Source: Nocardia goodfellowii (GTDB lineage: Bacteria > Actinomycetota > Actinomycetes > Mycobacteriales > Mycobacteriaceae). From it: a DNA stretch of 64,000 nucleotides. The notes below the pieces were generated by a model. That model was not told the origin of the DNA. It searched no databases and worked only from the letters and a program-made list of their open reading frames with translations. Made by a program: the position numbers and the translations under genes. This document shows, in pieces, positions 8,334 through 17,123 of the stretch (within the stretch, counting starts at the first letter, position 1; the number at the start of each line of letters is the position of its first letter). The stretch covers positions 6,324,001 through 6,388,000 of the forward strand of contig NZ_JAGGMR010000001.1 of NCBI RefSeq assembly GCF_017875645.1. The letters are read 5' to 3'.

Positions 8334-10757
8334 TCATACCGACCTGTCCACCACCAGCGCGTTCGCGCACACGGTCGGTGGCACCGAGCCGTCGACCGGC
8401 GCGGACGCCGCGGTCGTGGGTGCCGGGGCGGGACCGGTGCCGCGTTCGAGCAAACGCAAACGGGCGGCGCCGGTCTTGAAGATCGGCTGCTTGGAAGCCG
8501 GGTCCCAGGCGGTGGGCGTCAACTCGTTGGCGGCGCGATCGTGGGCGGGGTCGTCGGCGTCCCAGTAGCCATAGTGGAACGGAACGAACAGCACACCGCG
8601 GCGGATCCGCGAAACCCGCACTCGCGCCCGGATTTCGCCGTGCGGTGTGGTCACCTCGATCAGGTCGCCCTCGGCGATGTCCCACTCCTGTGCGTCCGCG
8701 ATGGAGATCTCCACCCAGACTTGTGGTGCGGCGCCTTGTAGTTGCGGTGCGCGCGCGGTTTTCGTCCGGGTATGGAAGTGATAGAGGGTGCGCCCGGTGA
8801 TCAGCGCGAACGGGAAGTCCGCGCTCGGCCGTTCCTTCGCCGGATGGAACTCCGCCGCTTTGATCATCGCGCGACCCTCGGGGTTGAGCTCGCGGTAGGC
8901 CGCCTCCCCCAGGGATTCGCCGGTGACGATGTCCTTGCCGTAGGACTCGCAATAGTCGGGACGGCTCCAGAATTTCCCGTCGGCGTAGAGACGTTCGGTG
9001 CCCTCCGGCCGGTCCGCCGGGCAGGGCCACTGGATGCCCGAACCGCCGCGCAGCAAGGTATAGCTGAGGCCGGTGTAGTCGCACGGCCGGCCCGCCGAAC
9101 ACGCCTGCCACGCCCGAAACGCCGATTCCGGGTCGTGCCAGTGCACCAGCGGATTGCCGTCGCGGTCCCGGAAATCCATGCGGCGGGCATAGTCGAGCAG
9201 GATCTCGAGGTCGCTGCGGGCTTCCCCCGGCGGCGTGACTGCCTGATCAGAGAGGTGGATCGTGCGATCCGCGTTGGTGAACGTGCCGGTCTTCTCGCCC
9301 CAGGTCGCCGCGGGCAGGACGACATCGGCCACCGCGGCTGTCTCGGTCAGGAAGATGTCCTGCACCACCAGAAACAGACTGTCCCGCTCCAGAATCGAGC
9401 GGATGCGGCGCAGTTCCGGCAGCGACACCGCAGGGTTTGTCGCGCTGACCCACAGCATCTGCAGACTGCCCTGCTCGGCCAGTTCGAAGAGCTGCATGGC
9501 GTGGGTCGGCGGCCCATCGTGGGACAGCCGGCCGGCGTCTACGTTCCACAGGTCGGCCAGCTCCTGGACGTGCGCGGCGTTGGCCCAATTGCGGAAACCG
9601 GCGATATCGCCGTCCGCACCGCACTCGCGCGTGTTCTGCGCGGTCGGCTGGCCGTTCATCTGCAACACCCCGCAGCCCGGCCGGCCCAGCATGCCCCGGA
9701 CCAAATGCACGTTGTTGACCTGGACCGCGGCCGCCGTGGCCTGATGCGATTGATAGAACCCTTGCAGCACGGTGGACAGCAGGCGGCGTGCGGTGCCGAG
9801 CACCCGGGCCGCCTCCCGGATATCCGCGGCCGGGACGTCGCAGATGCGGGCGGCCACCTCCGGCGAATAGTCCGCTACGCAGGCGCGCAGGTCGTCGATG
9901 CCGACGGTGTGCACGGCGATGTACTGCTCGTCGATCCATCCGTGGGCGAGGATCTCGTGCAGCAGGGCGTTCATCAACGCGACATTGGTCCCCGGCAGCG
10001 GAGCGAGATGCACGAGCGCATGCTCAGCGACGGGTGTCGGGCGCGGATCGACGCAGATGAGCTGGGGCGGGTCACCGCCCGCCAACCGATCCAGGATGCG
10101 CGACCACAGTATTGACTGCGTCTCGGCGACATTGTGGCCGAACAGCGCGATCACATCGGCGTGATCGACATCGGTGTAAGAGCCGGGCTGGCCGTCGCAG
10201 CCGAAGGACTCTTTGAGCGCCTCGGCCGCGGTCGCCGTGCACAACCGGGTGTTGCCGTCGACGTGATTGGTGCCGATCCCGGCGTGCGCGATCACGCCCA
10301 GGGTGTAGTACTCCTCCAGGAACAACTGACCCGAAGTGTAGAAGCCGATCGCTTCCGGCCCCTGCTCCCGCAGCAGGGTCCGCGTCCGCTTCGCGACATG
10401 GTCCAGCGCCGTGTCCCAATCGGTTTCTACCAGGTGCCCGTCCCGGCGGATCAGCGGACGGGTCAGCCGATCCGGTGCGGCGTTGGCTTGCCAGCCGAAC
10501 AGGTCTTTCGGGTCCAGCCGTCCGCGATTGACCCGATCGGACGCCCGGCCGCGGACGCCGACCATGCGGTCGCCTTCGACCGCGATGTCGAGCGCGTCTC
10601 CGTTGGAGTGCAGTATCGAGGCCGACTGCGCCCAGCGCACCGACGCCGGGTCGGCCCCGGCCACGAGATATTCGTCCTGCCGGACTGGCCAGCTTTCACC
10701 CGCAGCGTATGGCGTCCGACGGCCCCAGGGCTGTGCGATCCGATCCCGAGTGTCCAT
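8334..10757 (-). CDS. Molybdopterin oxidoreductase lacking the 4Fe-4S site
   Basis: An 807-residue member of the DMSO-reductase superfamily, closest in layout to assimilatory nitrate reductase/formate dehydrogenase catalytic chains. The Mo-ligand region DGNTRLCTATAAEALK keeps its cysteine (Cys173), and the C-terminal molybdopterin-dinucleotide domain (ALITGRTLYHFHTRT ... WVEISIADA) is complete. The N-terminal cluster motif CxxCxxxC...C of the family is replaced by WAQSASILHSNGD and LDPKDLFG, so no 4Fe-4S cluster can be bound there. I believe a Cys-less branch exists in actinomycetes, so this need not be decay. No redox partner or cofactor gene is adjacent. ATG 10757 was chosen because homology begins soon after; the upstream frame is poor. 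Confidence 0.85.
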   Translation of the reverse strand: MDTRDRIAQPWGRRTPYAAGESWPVRQDEYLVAGADPASVRWAQSASILHSNGDALDIAVEGDRMVGVRGRASDRVNRGRLDPKDLFGWQANAAPDRLTRPLIRRDGHLVETDWDTALDHVAKRTRTLLREQGPEAIGFYTSGQLFLEEYYTLGVIAHAGIGTNHVDGNTRLCTATAAEALKESFGCDGQPGSYTDVDHADVIALFGHNVAETQSILWSRILDRLAGGDPPQLICVDPRPTPVAEHALVHLAPLPGTNVALMNALLHEILAHGWIDEQYIAVHTVGIDDLRACVADYSPEVAARICDVPAADIREAARVLGTARRLLSTVLQGFYQSHQATAAAVQVNNVHLVRGMLGRPGCGVLQMNGQPTAQNTRECGADGDIAGFRNWANAAHVQELADLWNVDAGRLSHDGPPTHAMQLFELAEQGSLQMLWVSATNPAVSLPELRRIRSILERDSLFLVVQDIFLTETAAVADVVLPAATWGEKTGTFTNADRTIHLSDQAVTPPGEARSDLEILLDYARRMDFRDRDGNPLVHWHDPESAFRAWQACSAGRPCDYTGLSYTLLRGGSGIQWPCPADRPEGTERLYADGKFWSRPDYCESYGKDIVTGESLGEAAYRELNPEGRAMIKAAEFHPAKERPSADFPFALITGRTLYHFHTRTKTARAPQLQGAAPQVWVEISIADAQEWDIAEGDLIEVTTPHGEIRARVRVSRIRRGVLFVPFHYGYWDADDPAHDRAANELTPTAWDPASKQPIFKTGAARLRLLERGTGPAPAPTTAASAPVDGSVPPTVCANALVVDRSV

Positions 10758-11039
10758 AGCCGCGGCGTACCCTGGCCCTACGGCAACTAACCTGCTAATG
10801 ATCGGGCTGTTCAGTGCCGCGCCGTCAACAGTGAACTCATCCGCGCCGGAGCGCCCGACCGTGCGCTCGGCGGACCACACCAGCGCGCTGACCCAGGACG
10901 AATTCGCATCCTTGCCGAGCGGATTGTCGCGAGGAGCGTGGCTTCTGCTGTAGCGACCGCCATTTCGTTGTCTCCCATGACATCCCGCGTTCCAGCGCTT
11001 CCGCCTCATGTTCCTCGGTCAGGGCTATCGTGGGAAAGT

Positions 11040-11327
11040 ATGACGACCAGGGATGTCACGGTGACTGTCTCCATGGACGACGTGCAGTGGTCCAGCCTGC
11101 GAGCGGCGGCCGATTGCGCGGGGATGAGCGTTGAGGCATACCTCTGCTGGGGGATTCGGCTCATAGCGGCACAGTCGCTGCCCGGTAAGAACTTGTCCGC
11201 TCGTGTCCGCGGACCGATCACCCCCTCCCGCACACCACCGGCCGTCACAGAGGATCCGGCGTCGGCATGGATGGACACCTTCTCCGAACGACTGACACAT
11301 CGCGCCGAGCCCTATCGCGAAATCTGA
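11040..11327 (+). CDS. Small protein with RHH-like N-terminus
   Basis: A 95-residue protein of unknown function. Residues 5-45 (VTVSMDDVQWSSLRAAAD, then GMSVEAYL) have the beta-strand/helix/helix look of ribbon-helix-helix DNA-binding or antitoxin-type proteins. The rest is Pro/Arg-rich and then helical. GGGAAAG precedes ATG 11040. Divergent from the oxidoreductase gene. No toxin partner is seen downstream. Function as a regulator is inference from the short motif only. Confidence 0.5.
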   Translation: MTTRDVTVTVSMDDVQWSSLRAAADCAGMSVEAYLCWGIRLIAAQSLPGKNLSARVRGPITPSRTPPAVTEDPASAWMDTFSERLTHRAEPYREI

Positions 11328-11510
11328 AATCCCGAACACTGTCCAACGCGTATCGAAAAGTGCTGGCAGGGAATGGATTAGAGGTACCTCGTTTACGATG
11401 TATTCGGTGCCGACGATATTATCGATATGACCCCCAGGGATCTGAGCACCATCGCCTGCGGCCGGAAATGCTCAGTGCGGTCTGCGTTTTCAGGAAGCGG
11501 AGGCCAAAGA

Positions 11511-12239
11511 ATGGATCGTGAGGACCGCGACGGCCAGGTACCGGCGGAGGACCGGATTCAGGCCGGTATCGAGCCCTATCATCGCCGCATGCTGGCCGTC
11601 TACGACTGGCTGGTGCTGGGGCTGGTGTGCCGGTGGGTCTGGCGCTGCCCGCGCTCGACGATGCTGGCGCACTACGACGAGCACGTCGGCGCCCGCCATC
11701 TCGATCTGGGCCCTGGCACCGGCTGGTTCCTGGACAACTGCCACTTCCCCACCCCGGCGCCGTCGATCACGCTGGTCGACCTGAGCGAGGCCGCCCTGGC
11801 GACGGCGGCGCTGCGCATCGCCCGGTATCGACCGGTCCGTCACAGCGGTGATGTCTACAAGTCACTGAATCTGGGTGCGGCGCAATTCGATTCGGTGGGC
11901 ATGAACCTGCTGCTGCACTGCCTGCCCGGTTCGTTCCGGCAGAAAGCCGTCGTGTTCGACCATGTCACGCCACATCTCGGCGCGAACGGGCTGGTCTTCG
12001 GCAGCACCATTCTCGGTATCGACAAGCGGCACACGACGCTGTCCACCGCGCTGTGCCGTCGCCTCAATCGCGCCGATTCCTTCGACAACGCCGCCGATCG
12101 CATCGAGGACCTGGCCCGCGAGTTGGAGACCCGTTTCACCGAGGTCCGGCTCGTGCGGTCGGGTGTCGTCTGCCTGTTCTCGGCGCGACATCCCCGCCCG
12201 GCGGCTCCCGCCCGGGGAGGCGCCGGCGCCCTCCGATAG
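11511..12239 (+). CDS. SAM-dependent methyltransferase (PKS cluster edge)
   Basis: A 242-residue class I methyltransferase. Motif I is DLGPGTGWF (65-73), followed by TLVDLSEAALATA (motif II) and a late DSVGMNLLLHCLPG. This SAM-binding layout is seen in small-molecule methyltransferases of aromatic polyketide and siderophore clusters. GGAGG lies nine bases before ATG 11511. An AT-rich palindrome, CGATATTATCG (11414-11424), lies about 90 bases upstream and may be part of its promoter. The SARP gene follows on the same strand 74 bases later, and both face the polyketide operon, so I assign it to the cluster as a tailoring enzyme or accessory. Confidence 0.8.
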   Translation: MDREDRDGQVPAEDRIQAGIEPYHRRMLAVYDWLVLGLVCRWVWRCPRSTMLAHYDEHVGARHLDLGPGTGWFLDNCHFPTPAPSITLVDLSEAALATAALRIARYRPVRHSGDVYKSLNLGAAQFDSVGMNLLLHCLPGSFRQKAVVFDHVTPHLGANGLVFGSTILGIDKRHTTLSTALCRRLNRADSFDNAADRIEDLARELETRFTEVRLVRSGVVCLFSARHPRPAAPARGGAGALR

Positions 12240-12313
12240 ACGAACCACCCGGCGCTATCGACGCTGATGACAACGAGCTGAGTGGGCGGATCCCAGGTGA
12301 ACAGAGGCAGCAC

Positions 12314-14101
12314 GTGTACGTCACGGTTCTCGGTGAGTTCTCGGTAGCGCTCGACGATATCGACCTCACGCCACGGCAGTCCAAAGTCCGCAGCATGCTC
12401 GCCCTGCTGACCATCGAGCACGGGCGCACGGTCCCGATGGAGTGGATCGTCGACGAGCTCTGGCACCGCCCCACCTCGGCCAAGCCGGACAAGACGGTGC
12501 ACACCTATATCTACGCGCTGCGCAAGGCGCTGGCTTGTTACGACGCGAATCCGATCGTGACCCGGCACGGCGGCTATTCGCTGGTCCTCACCGACGCCTA
12601 CGTGGATTCCGACGAGTTCGAGACCCTCGCCGACAGCGGCGCCGACCTGTTGCGCGCCGGCATCAGCGAGGACTGCCCGGAGAAGCTGTCCGAGGCCAGC
12701 GACAACCTGGGCCGGGCGATGTCGTGCTGGCGGGGCGCGCCGCTGCGCAACGTGATTCTCGGCAAGCGTCTGCATACCCGGGTGGCGTGGCTGGAGGAAC
12801 GCCATCGGCAGGTGATCGACATGCGGCTACGCGCCGAGATGCGACTCGGGCGCTTCGATCAGGTGATCGCCGAGCTGACCTCCCACATCGAACAGAACCC
12901 GTTCCACGAGGGTTTCCACGAAACGCTGATGGCCGCGCTCGCGCACTCGGGCCGGCGGTCGGACGCGCTGAATGTCTACCGGGACTTGCGTACCCGGCTC
13001 TCCGGCGAGATGGGCATCGAGCCCGGCAAGTCGGTGCAGCGGCTGCACCTCGACATCCTGCACGGCATGGGTTCGGCCCGCACCGCGCCCGCCGCCACCC
13101 GGCAGTCGGTCAAGCTGGCGCAATTGCCGCCGATGGTCGCCGATTTCGTCGGCCGCGATCGCACCGTCGACACCGCGGTCGATTTCCTGACCCGGCGGTC
13201 CGCCTCCAAACTCGCCACGATCTGCGTGCACGGCATGCCCGGCGTGGGCAAGAGCGCGGCGGCGCTGACCATCGCGCACGCGGCGGCGCAGTCGTTTCCC
13301 GACGGCCAATTGCACATCGACCTCGACGATGCGAACCGCTCCGGCCTGGCCGCCTTCACCGATCTGCTGCGCGCCCTGGATGTCGGCGACCGCGAACTGC
13401 CTGCGACGCTGGCGGGCGCGGTGGCGCTGTTCCGCTCGATCACGCGCGGGCGTCGCCTGCTGGTCGTCCTGGACAATGTGCCCCGCACCGCGGATATCGT
13501 GCCGCACCTGCCGCTGGGTTCGGCGACGATCATCACCGCCCGCCGCCCGCCGACCGGTCTGTTCGGCGCCGAGAAGTGCCTGCTGGATCCGCTGCGCACC
13601 CCCGACGCCCTGCATCTGCTCGCCGCCATCGTGGGTACGGCCCGCATTGAACGAGAGAAGCGCGCGGCCGAGCGGCTGGTCGAAACAGTCGGCGCGCTTC
13701 CGCTGGCCATCCGGTTCATCGGTGACCGGCTCACCTGCTCACCGTGGTATCCGCTCGACCTGCTCTGCCGGCGGATAGCGAATCCTGTTGACGCGGTTGC
13801 GCTTTCCGATCTCGCCAACCTGGGATTCGACCTGTTCTATCGCATCGACGCGGTCTATCGTGACCTGGATACCGTGGAGCGCATCGTCTTCCGCAGCATC
13901 GCCGCGCTGCGCGATCGACCCTTCGGCGTCGCGGACGTGGTCGGGCTCGCACCGACCACGCCCGCGCAAACCGAGGTCGCGTTGCTGAGCCTGATCGATT
14001 CGGGCATGGTGACCGTGCGCGGACCCTGGACCGAACTGGCCGACCCGATGATGGTGCACCCCATGGTCGCTCGCTATCTGACCGAGCTGGAGACCGGTTG
14101 A
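12314..14101 (+). CDS. SARP transcriptional activator with NB-ARC-like ATPase
   Basis: A 595-residue pathway-type regulator. Residues 1-95 form an OmpR-like winged-helix DNA-binding domain (VTVLGEFSVALDD ... RQSKVRSMLALL); residues 100-255 are the bacterial transcriptional activation domain with helical repeats (AEMRLGRFDQVIAELT); then comes an NTPase part with Walker A GMPGVGKS near residue 310 and LLVVLDN near 390, as in AfsR/NB-ARC proteins. SARPs switch on antibiotic operons by binding direct repeats upstream of the promoter. GTG 12314 has AGAGGCAG upstream. It converges on the operon it probably controls and overlaps the FAD hydroxylase gene by 28 bases at the stops. Confidence 0.88.
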   Translation: MYVTVLGEFSVALDDIDLTPRQSKVRSMLALLTIEHGRTVPMEWIVDELWHRPTSAKPDKTVHTYIYALRKALACYDANPIVTRHGGYSLVLTDAYVDSDEFETLADSGADLLRAGISEDCPEKLSEASDNLGRAMSCWRGAPLRNVILGKRLHTRVAWLEERHRQVIDMRLRAEMRLGRFDQVIAELTSHIEQNPFHEGFHETLMAALAHSGRRSDALNVYRDLRTRLSGEMGIEPGKSVQRLHLDILHGMGSARTAPAATRQSVKLAQLPPMVADFVGRDRTVDTAVDFLTRRSASKLATICVHGMPGVGKSAAALTIAHAAAQSFPDGQLHIDLDDANRSGLAAFTDLLRALDVGDRELPATLAGAVALFRSITRGRRLLVVLDNVPRTADIVPHLPLGSATIITARRPPTGLFGAEKCLLDPLRTPDALHLLAAIVGTARIEREKRAAERLVETVGALPLAIRFIGDRLTCSPWYPLDLLCRRIANPVDAVALSDLANLGFDLFYRIDAVYRDLDTVERIVFRSIAALRDRPFGVADVVGLAPTTPAQTEVALLSLIDSGMVTVRGPWTELADPMMVHPMVARYLTELETG

Positions 14102-15633
14102 AGGATCGCGCGTAGCACGGCCGCCAGGTCGTCCCGGTTATCAGCCGCTCGGCTGCGCCAGGCGATGAAACCATCGGGCCGTACCAGCACCGCCCCCGTC
14201 TCGGTGACCCCGTAGGCCGCGGGCAAGCGCGCCGCGGTGATCCGGTGTACCGGCAAGCCCGCGTCGGCACCCGCCCGCTCCCAGCTCGCGTCCGCGGTGA
14301 GCAGCACGAAATGCCTTCCGAACAGGTCGAGGGTGGACTTGCCGTGTTCGACGATATGCGCCGCCCTGGTCCCCGGCCGCCCGGACGGGTTTCGCGGATC
14401 CTCGGTGGCCTCGGCGGTAGCCGGCGCTTCGGCGATCAGCGCACCCTCGCGATACCGGTAGCCCAGGCAGATGCTGGCCTTGCCCGGGCGGTTGGCGGGC
14501 TGGTGGGCGCCGCCTTCGGCAGCACCGGCCAGCAACAGGCCCGCGCGCACCACCGAGTCCTCGATCAGCAACTGTGCCACGGGTTTTCGCTCCTGCTCGT
14601 AGCTGTCGAGCAGCCCCGGCCCGGCCGTGCCCGCGAGCACGGACGCGATCTTCCAGGCCAGATTATGCGCGTCCTCGATGCCGGAGTTACCGCCGTAGCC
14701 GCCGGTCGGCGGCAGTGTTTTGGCCGCGTCGCCGACCAGGAACACCCGACCGCGCCGGAACGAATCCGCGAGTAGCGCCCGCATCTGCCAGATGTCCACG
14801 CCGAGTACCTCGACGCCGAGATCGGGCACACCCACCGCGCGACGGATCAACTCGGCACAGCGCGCGGGCGAGAGTCCCGCGTCGGCCGCCGGATCGTGCG
14901 GAACGCTGAGCGTCCAGCGGTGCAGGTTGCGGCGCAGCAGCACGTTCAACCGCATTCCCGGTGCGGCGTCCTGGAGTTCGTCGACCATGCACAGCACGAA
15001 ACTGCGGCCGCGCAACGCCGCGGTGAGGTCCGCGCGGAACAGGATGCCGGCTTGCAGTGCCAGCAATCCCGGTCCGGCATAACCGATTTCAAGCGCTTCC
15101 CGCACTGGGCTGCCGGAGCCGTCACACGCGATCAAATAGTCGGCGAGCACGGTGGTGCGGCGCCCGGTCGCCTCCTCGCGCAGATCGGCCCGCACCAGCT
15201 GGTCCGATTGCTCGAAACCCGTGAGTTCCACGCCGAAGCGCAGGTCCGCGCCGAGTTCGGCGGCCCGGTCCCGCAGGATCGGTTCGAGCTGATCCTGATC
15301 GCACCACACCTGCTTTTCCGGTGTGATTCCGCCGAATTCCTCCGGGCCGCCCATCGGGAGCCGGTCGAGTTCGCGTCCGGCGAGCGTGTCGACCCGCAGG
15401 ATCGTGCTGTCGCGGTCCTCGTCACACCGGCGGACCCGATCGTGAATTCCCAAGACGCGCAGCAGTTCCATCGCGCGCGGCCCGATGTCGTTCATGCGCG
15501 GATGCGCCGAGAGTCGCGCACGCCGCTCGACGAGCCGGCACTCGATCCCGTGATGGGCCAGGAACGCGGCCATCGTCAGCCCGCTCACCGCGCCACCGAC
15601 GATCAGCACCGGCACCCGTTCCACGGCGTTCAC
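14074..15633 (-). CDS. FAD-dependent aromatic polyketide hydroxylase
   Basis: A 519-residue class A flavoprotein monooxygenase of the PgaE/JadH type, with a C-terminal thioredoxin-like tail (from about 430, ending LVRPDGFIAWRS). These enzymes hydroxylate polyketide rings with NADPH and O2. The FAD-binding fingerprint is LIVGGAVSGL, in which the middle glycine of GxGxxG is alanine, and the second FAD motif is VGDAAKTLPPTGGYGGN, with Lys where His is usual. The GTG start at 15633 overlaps the aromatase stop as GTGA, so translation is coupled. It is the last gene of the leftward polyketide operon. Confidence 0.9.
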   Translation of the reverse strand: MNAVERVPVLIVGGAVSGLTMAAFLAHHGIECRLVERRARLSAHPRMNDIGPRAMELLRVLGIHDRVRRCDEDRDSTILRVDTLAGRELDRLPMGGPEEFGGITPEKQVWCDQDQLEPILRDRAAELGADLRFGVELTGFEQSDQLVRADLREEATGRRTTVLADYLIACDGSGSPVREALEIGYAGPGLLALQAGILFRADLTAALRGRSFVLCMVDELQDAAPGMRLNVLLRRNLHRWTLSVPHDPAADAGLSPARCAELIRRAVGVPDLGVEVLGVDIWQMRALLADSFRRGRVFLVGDAAKTLPPTGGYGGNSGIEDAHNLAWKIASVLAGTAGPGLLDSYEQERKPVAQLLIEDSVVRAGLLLAGAAEGGAHQPANRPGKASICLGYRYREGALIAEAPATAEATEDPRNPSGRPGTRAAHIVEHGKSTLDLFGRHFVLLTADASWERAGADAGLPVHRITAARLPAAYGVTETGAVLVRPDGFIAWRSRAADNRDDLAAVLRAILQPVSSSVR

Positions 15634-16088
15634 CGCACGCCCGGCGCATACGGTTGTGCGACAAGGGATTCGATGTAGTCGCGCATCGCTTCCTGGTTGG
15701 CGGCGGTGTGTTCGGCCATGCGCTCGCGCCACTGTGGTTCCTCGTCGCGCTTGTCCTCGGCCAGCTCGAAGTACATGTCCCAGGTCATCTGGCTGCGGTA
15801 GCCGGGCAGCGGCTGATACACCCAGGTGAGGTGATTGAAGGTGAACGGCGCCAGTGGATCGAAGCGTTCCGCGTAGGAGATCAGTGGCGGATACAGCATC
15901 CGCCACGACACCCAGGACGCGTTGTCGGCGTTGGTCAACCGGAACCAGATCTTGCGGCCCTCGTGGCGCAGGATCTCCGCCTTCAGGTATTCGGGGATCA
16001 TCTCCGGCCACTGATCGATACGATTGGAGATCTCGTAAACCATGTCGACGGGTGCGTCGATGATGACCGAGCGTGTGATGCACTGCAT
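15630..16088 (-). CDS. Polyketide aromatase/cyclase, single SRPBCC domain
   Basis: A 152-residue START/Bet v1-like (SRPBCC) protein of the TcmN N-terminal/WhiE ORF VI type (SVIIDAPVDMVYEISNRID, then QWPEMIPEY). Such mono-domain aromatase/cyclases fold and aromatise the first ring of an unreduced poly-beta-ketone chain on the ACP. The length matches the family. It sits between the PF04199-type cyclase (18-base gap) and the hydroxylase (4-base overlap). The single-domain type suggests first-ring closure without C9 ketoreduction; this is inference from family knowledge. Confidence 0.92.
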   Translation of the reverse strand: MQCITRSVIIDAPVDMVYEISNRIDQWPEMIPEYLKAEILRHEGRKIWFRLTNADNASWVSWRMLYPPLISYAERFDPLAPFTFNHLTWVYQPLPGYRSQMTWDMYFELAEDKRDEEPQWRERMAEHTAANQEAMRDYIESLVAQPYAPGVR

Positions 16089-16106
16089 GGTGTTCCCCCT
16101 CGGGGT

Positions 16107-16862
16107 TCAGAGGACCGCGATCGCGCGGGTCCACGCCGCCGTGGCGCCCGCGATCAGAACGGGTAGGGCGATGACGAAGAAACCGGCGGCCGGGAGCTTG
16201 TCCAGATTGGCCAGGCGCTCGATTTGGTAGTAAGGACGTCGGCGGCCGAGAACGTGTGCGGGCCAGAGGGATTCCCGATCGCCGTCGGCCAGGAAGCGTT
16301 CGATCATCGGCTCGAAGGGGCCGTCGAAACTGGCTCCGTCCGTGCCGATCACGTCGATGCCCGCGTCGAGCAGGTATTCGATGACCTCCGCCGCGATCGC
16401 TTTGTCACCGCCGGTGCGGATCAGCACGATGGTGCCGGGGCGGGTGCCCTCGGGCAGCACGATCTCGGTGCGCGTGATCACCGAGGTCTGTACTGCCGCA
16501 ACGTCGAACAGCAGACCGGGCCCGAGGAAGGAACGTAGTGGCGCACTGTTGATTTCACGCTGCACGCCGTCTGCGGCGGGACCGTAGTGCCCCGGCGCGT
16601 CGATGTGCGAGCCGGCGTGCACCGAGGCGTGCACCATTTCGTGCCGGAGGAAGGCGCCGTCGGGAAAGTCCGCCGCTCGCAGCCGGCCCACCGCGTGCGC
16701 CGCGATCTTGGGCAGCACGTTCTCGCAGAAGAACGCGGCGCCCGGCTCGGGCTCGAGCGCGTCGATGCGGGTGCCGAACGGGCCCTCGGCGTGGTTGCCG
16801 ATATCGCTGGAGATATCGATCAGTTCCGAGCCCGCCAGCAATCCCGCCCAGTCGCCGGGCAT
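16107..16862 (-). CDS. PF04199-type cyclase (HxGxHxDxPxH)
   Basis: A 251-residue protein of the metal-dependent cyclase/kynurenine-formamidase-like family. The signature HAGSHIDAPGH is at 82-92 (canonical HxGTHxDxPxH, Ser for Thr). In aromatic polyketide clusters members of this family act in late ring closure. A second half with TIVLIRTGGD and DVIGTDGASFDG agrees with the family. ATG 16862 shares one base with the ACP stop (TAATG), so the two are coupled. The C-terminus has a hydrophobic stretch (AAGFFVIALPVLIAGA), also usual in the family. Confidence 0.85.
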   Translation of the reverse strand: MPGDWAGLLAGSELIDISSDIGNHAEGPFGTRIDALEPEPGAAFFCENVLPKIAAHAVGRLRAADFPDGAFLRHEMVHASVHAGSHIDAPGHYGPAADGVQREINSAPLRSFLGPGLLFDVAAVQTSVITRTEIVLPEGTRPGTIVLIRTGGDKAIAAEVIEYLLDAGIDVIGTDGASFDGPFEPMIERFLADGDRESLWPAHVLGRRRPYYQIERLANLDKLPAAGFFVIALPVLIAGATAAWTRAIAVL

Positions 16863-17107
16863 TACCGCTCACCTCGGTGATCGGCGACCAGGCTCAGCAC
16901 TTCGCGCGGCGTGCTGGTCGCTGCGATGGCGTCGTCGCCGAGTTTGATGCTGTAGGTGCGCTCGAGATCCGAGGTCACCTCGAGCAGTGCGATCGAGTCG
17001 TAGCCGAGGGCGTCGAAGTCGGTGTCGATGATGGTGTCGTCGAGCACCACCTGATCATCGACACCGGCGCAGCGGCGCAGTATCGCGATTAGTTCACTGA
17101 GTCCCAT
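16862..17107 (-). CDS. Type II PKS acyl carrier protein
   Basis: An 81-residue ACP. The phosphopantetheine attachment site is Ser38 in LGYDSIALLEV. It carries the growing poly-beta-ketone chain for KS-alpha/CLF. ATG 17107 has AGGAG upstream; the longer frame to 17173 runs into the CLF stop region and is not needed. It lies directly downstream of the CLF gene (16-base gap), the conserved KS-CLF-ACP order of minimal aromatic polyketide synthases. No phosphopantetheinyl transferase or malonyl-CoA:ACP transacylase is in the window; these are normally supplied by primary metabolism. Confidence 0.95.
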   Translation of the reverse strand: MGLSELIAILRRCAGVDDQVVLDDTIIDTDFDALGYDSIALLEVTSDLERTYSIKLGDDAIAATSTPREVLSLVADHRGER

Positions 17108-17123
17108 GGGGTTTACTCCTGTT

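Noticed and set aside
10072..10790. Long plus-strand frames opposite the molybdopterin oxidoreductase
   Set aside because: Codon-bias shadows. The minus-strand gene has clear motifs throughout.
11414..11424. CGATATTATCG palindrome before the cluster methyltransferase
   Set aside because: Might be an operator or a promoter element, but it is single and short; mentioned only with the gene.
14074..16134. A single 686-residue reading of hydroxylase plus upstream part
   Set aside because: The upstream 167 residues are the aromatase gene read out of frame. The hydroxylase starts at GTG 15633, overlapping the aromatase stop.
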